Assembly: GCA_002350615.1 (NCBI GenBank)
Contig: DEFD01000028.1
Coordinates: 415-14,170, forward strand
Origin: Bacteroidales bacterium UBA2861
Lineage (GTDB): Bacteria; Bacteroidota; Bacteroidia; Bacteroidales; UBA932
DNA length: 13,756 nt
Reading direction: 5' to 3'
This document shows positions 13,717 through 13,756 of the stretch, piece by piece (the first letter of the stretch is position 1; each line of letters opens with the position of its first letter). Made by a program: the position numbers and the translations under genes. The notes under the pieces are model-generated. The model was given only the letters and a program-made list of their open reading frames with translations. It was not told the DNA's origin and did not search any database.

Positions 13717-13756
13717 GTCAAAGCCAAGCGCTTCATCAAGGCACACTTCCTGACAT

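Noticed and set aside
13687..13756. Minus-strand open frame running off the right edge, ending in DKKRPWKVFR then stop
   Set aside because: It could be a protein C-terminus, but 22 codons is too little evidence. Its third positions are not GC-rich as in the genes here, and the same bases form a good plus-strand terminator.
1..13756. Search for CRISPR arrays, insertion sequences, phage genes, toxin-antitoxin pairs and tRNA genes
   Set aside because: I saw no regularly spaced repeats, transposase or integrase motifs, terminal inverted repeats or cloverleaf sequences. Coding is dense and ordinary, and I found no dedicated new defence or mobile system.

Overview
The window looks like a chromosomal stretch from a Bacteroidales bacterium with a fairly GC-rich genome. 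Three things point there. Many genes are preceded by the Bacteroidetes -7 promoter element TAnnTTTG. There are many short lipoprotein signals. The gene families (paired short CHR transporters, GH20 hexosaminidase, BIG2 lipoprotein, DUF308 membrane protein) are also typical. An Alistipes-like lineage is possible, but this is only an inference from composition and gene style. No phage, transposon, CRISPR or defence genes are visible.

Layout. Positions 1-140 look like the 5' leader of an rRNA operon read on the minus strand, with a strong promoter at 146-176; the 16S gene would lie just outside the left edge. On the plus strand, 249-3090 is a three-gene unit: two overlapping half-size chromate-type transporters, then a secreted GH20 beta-N-acetylhexosaminidase. 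Facing it on the minus strand (5527-3094) is a polysaccharide flippase followed by a BIG2 lipoprotein. A plus-strand run of envelope genes covers 5589-11261: a cyclophilin lipoprotein, a candidate small RNA, a HAD phosphatase lipoprotein, a PBP4-type D-Ala-D-Ala carboxypeptidase, a small periplasmic protein, an outer-membrane barrel and an ENPP-type phosphodiesterase. A minus-strand operon (13589-11267) encodes a DUF308 membrane protein, a CDP-alcohol phosphatidyltransferase and an acyltransferase carrying a 21-bp minisatellite.

How it fits together. Nearly every protein acts in or on the cell envelope: glycan export and trimming, peptidoglycan maturation, periplasmic folding, phosphoester hydrolysis and phospholipid synthesis. 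The region is ordinary housekeeping and accessory envelope content rather than one dedicated new system. The points most worth checking are the recurrent near-leaderless promoters, the roughly 80-nt promoter-to-terminator unit at 6313-6403, the in-frame tandem repeat in the acyltransferase, and the rRNA-leader-like left edge.
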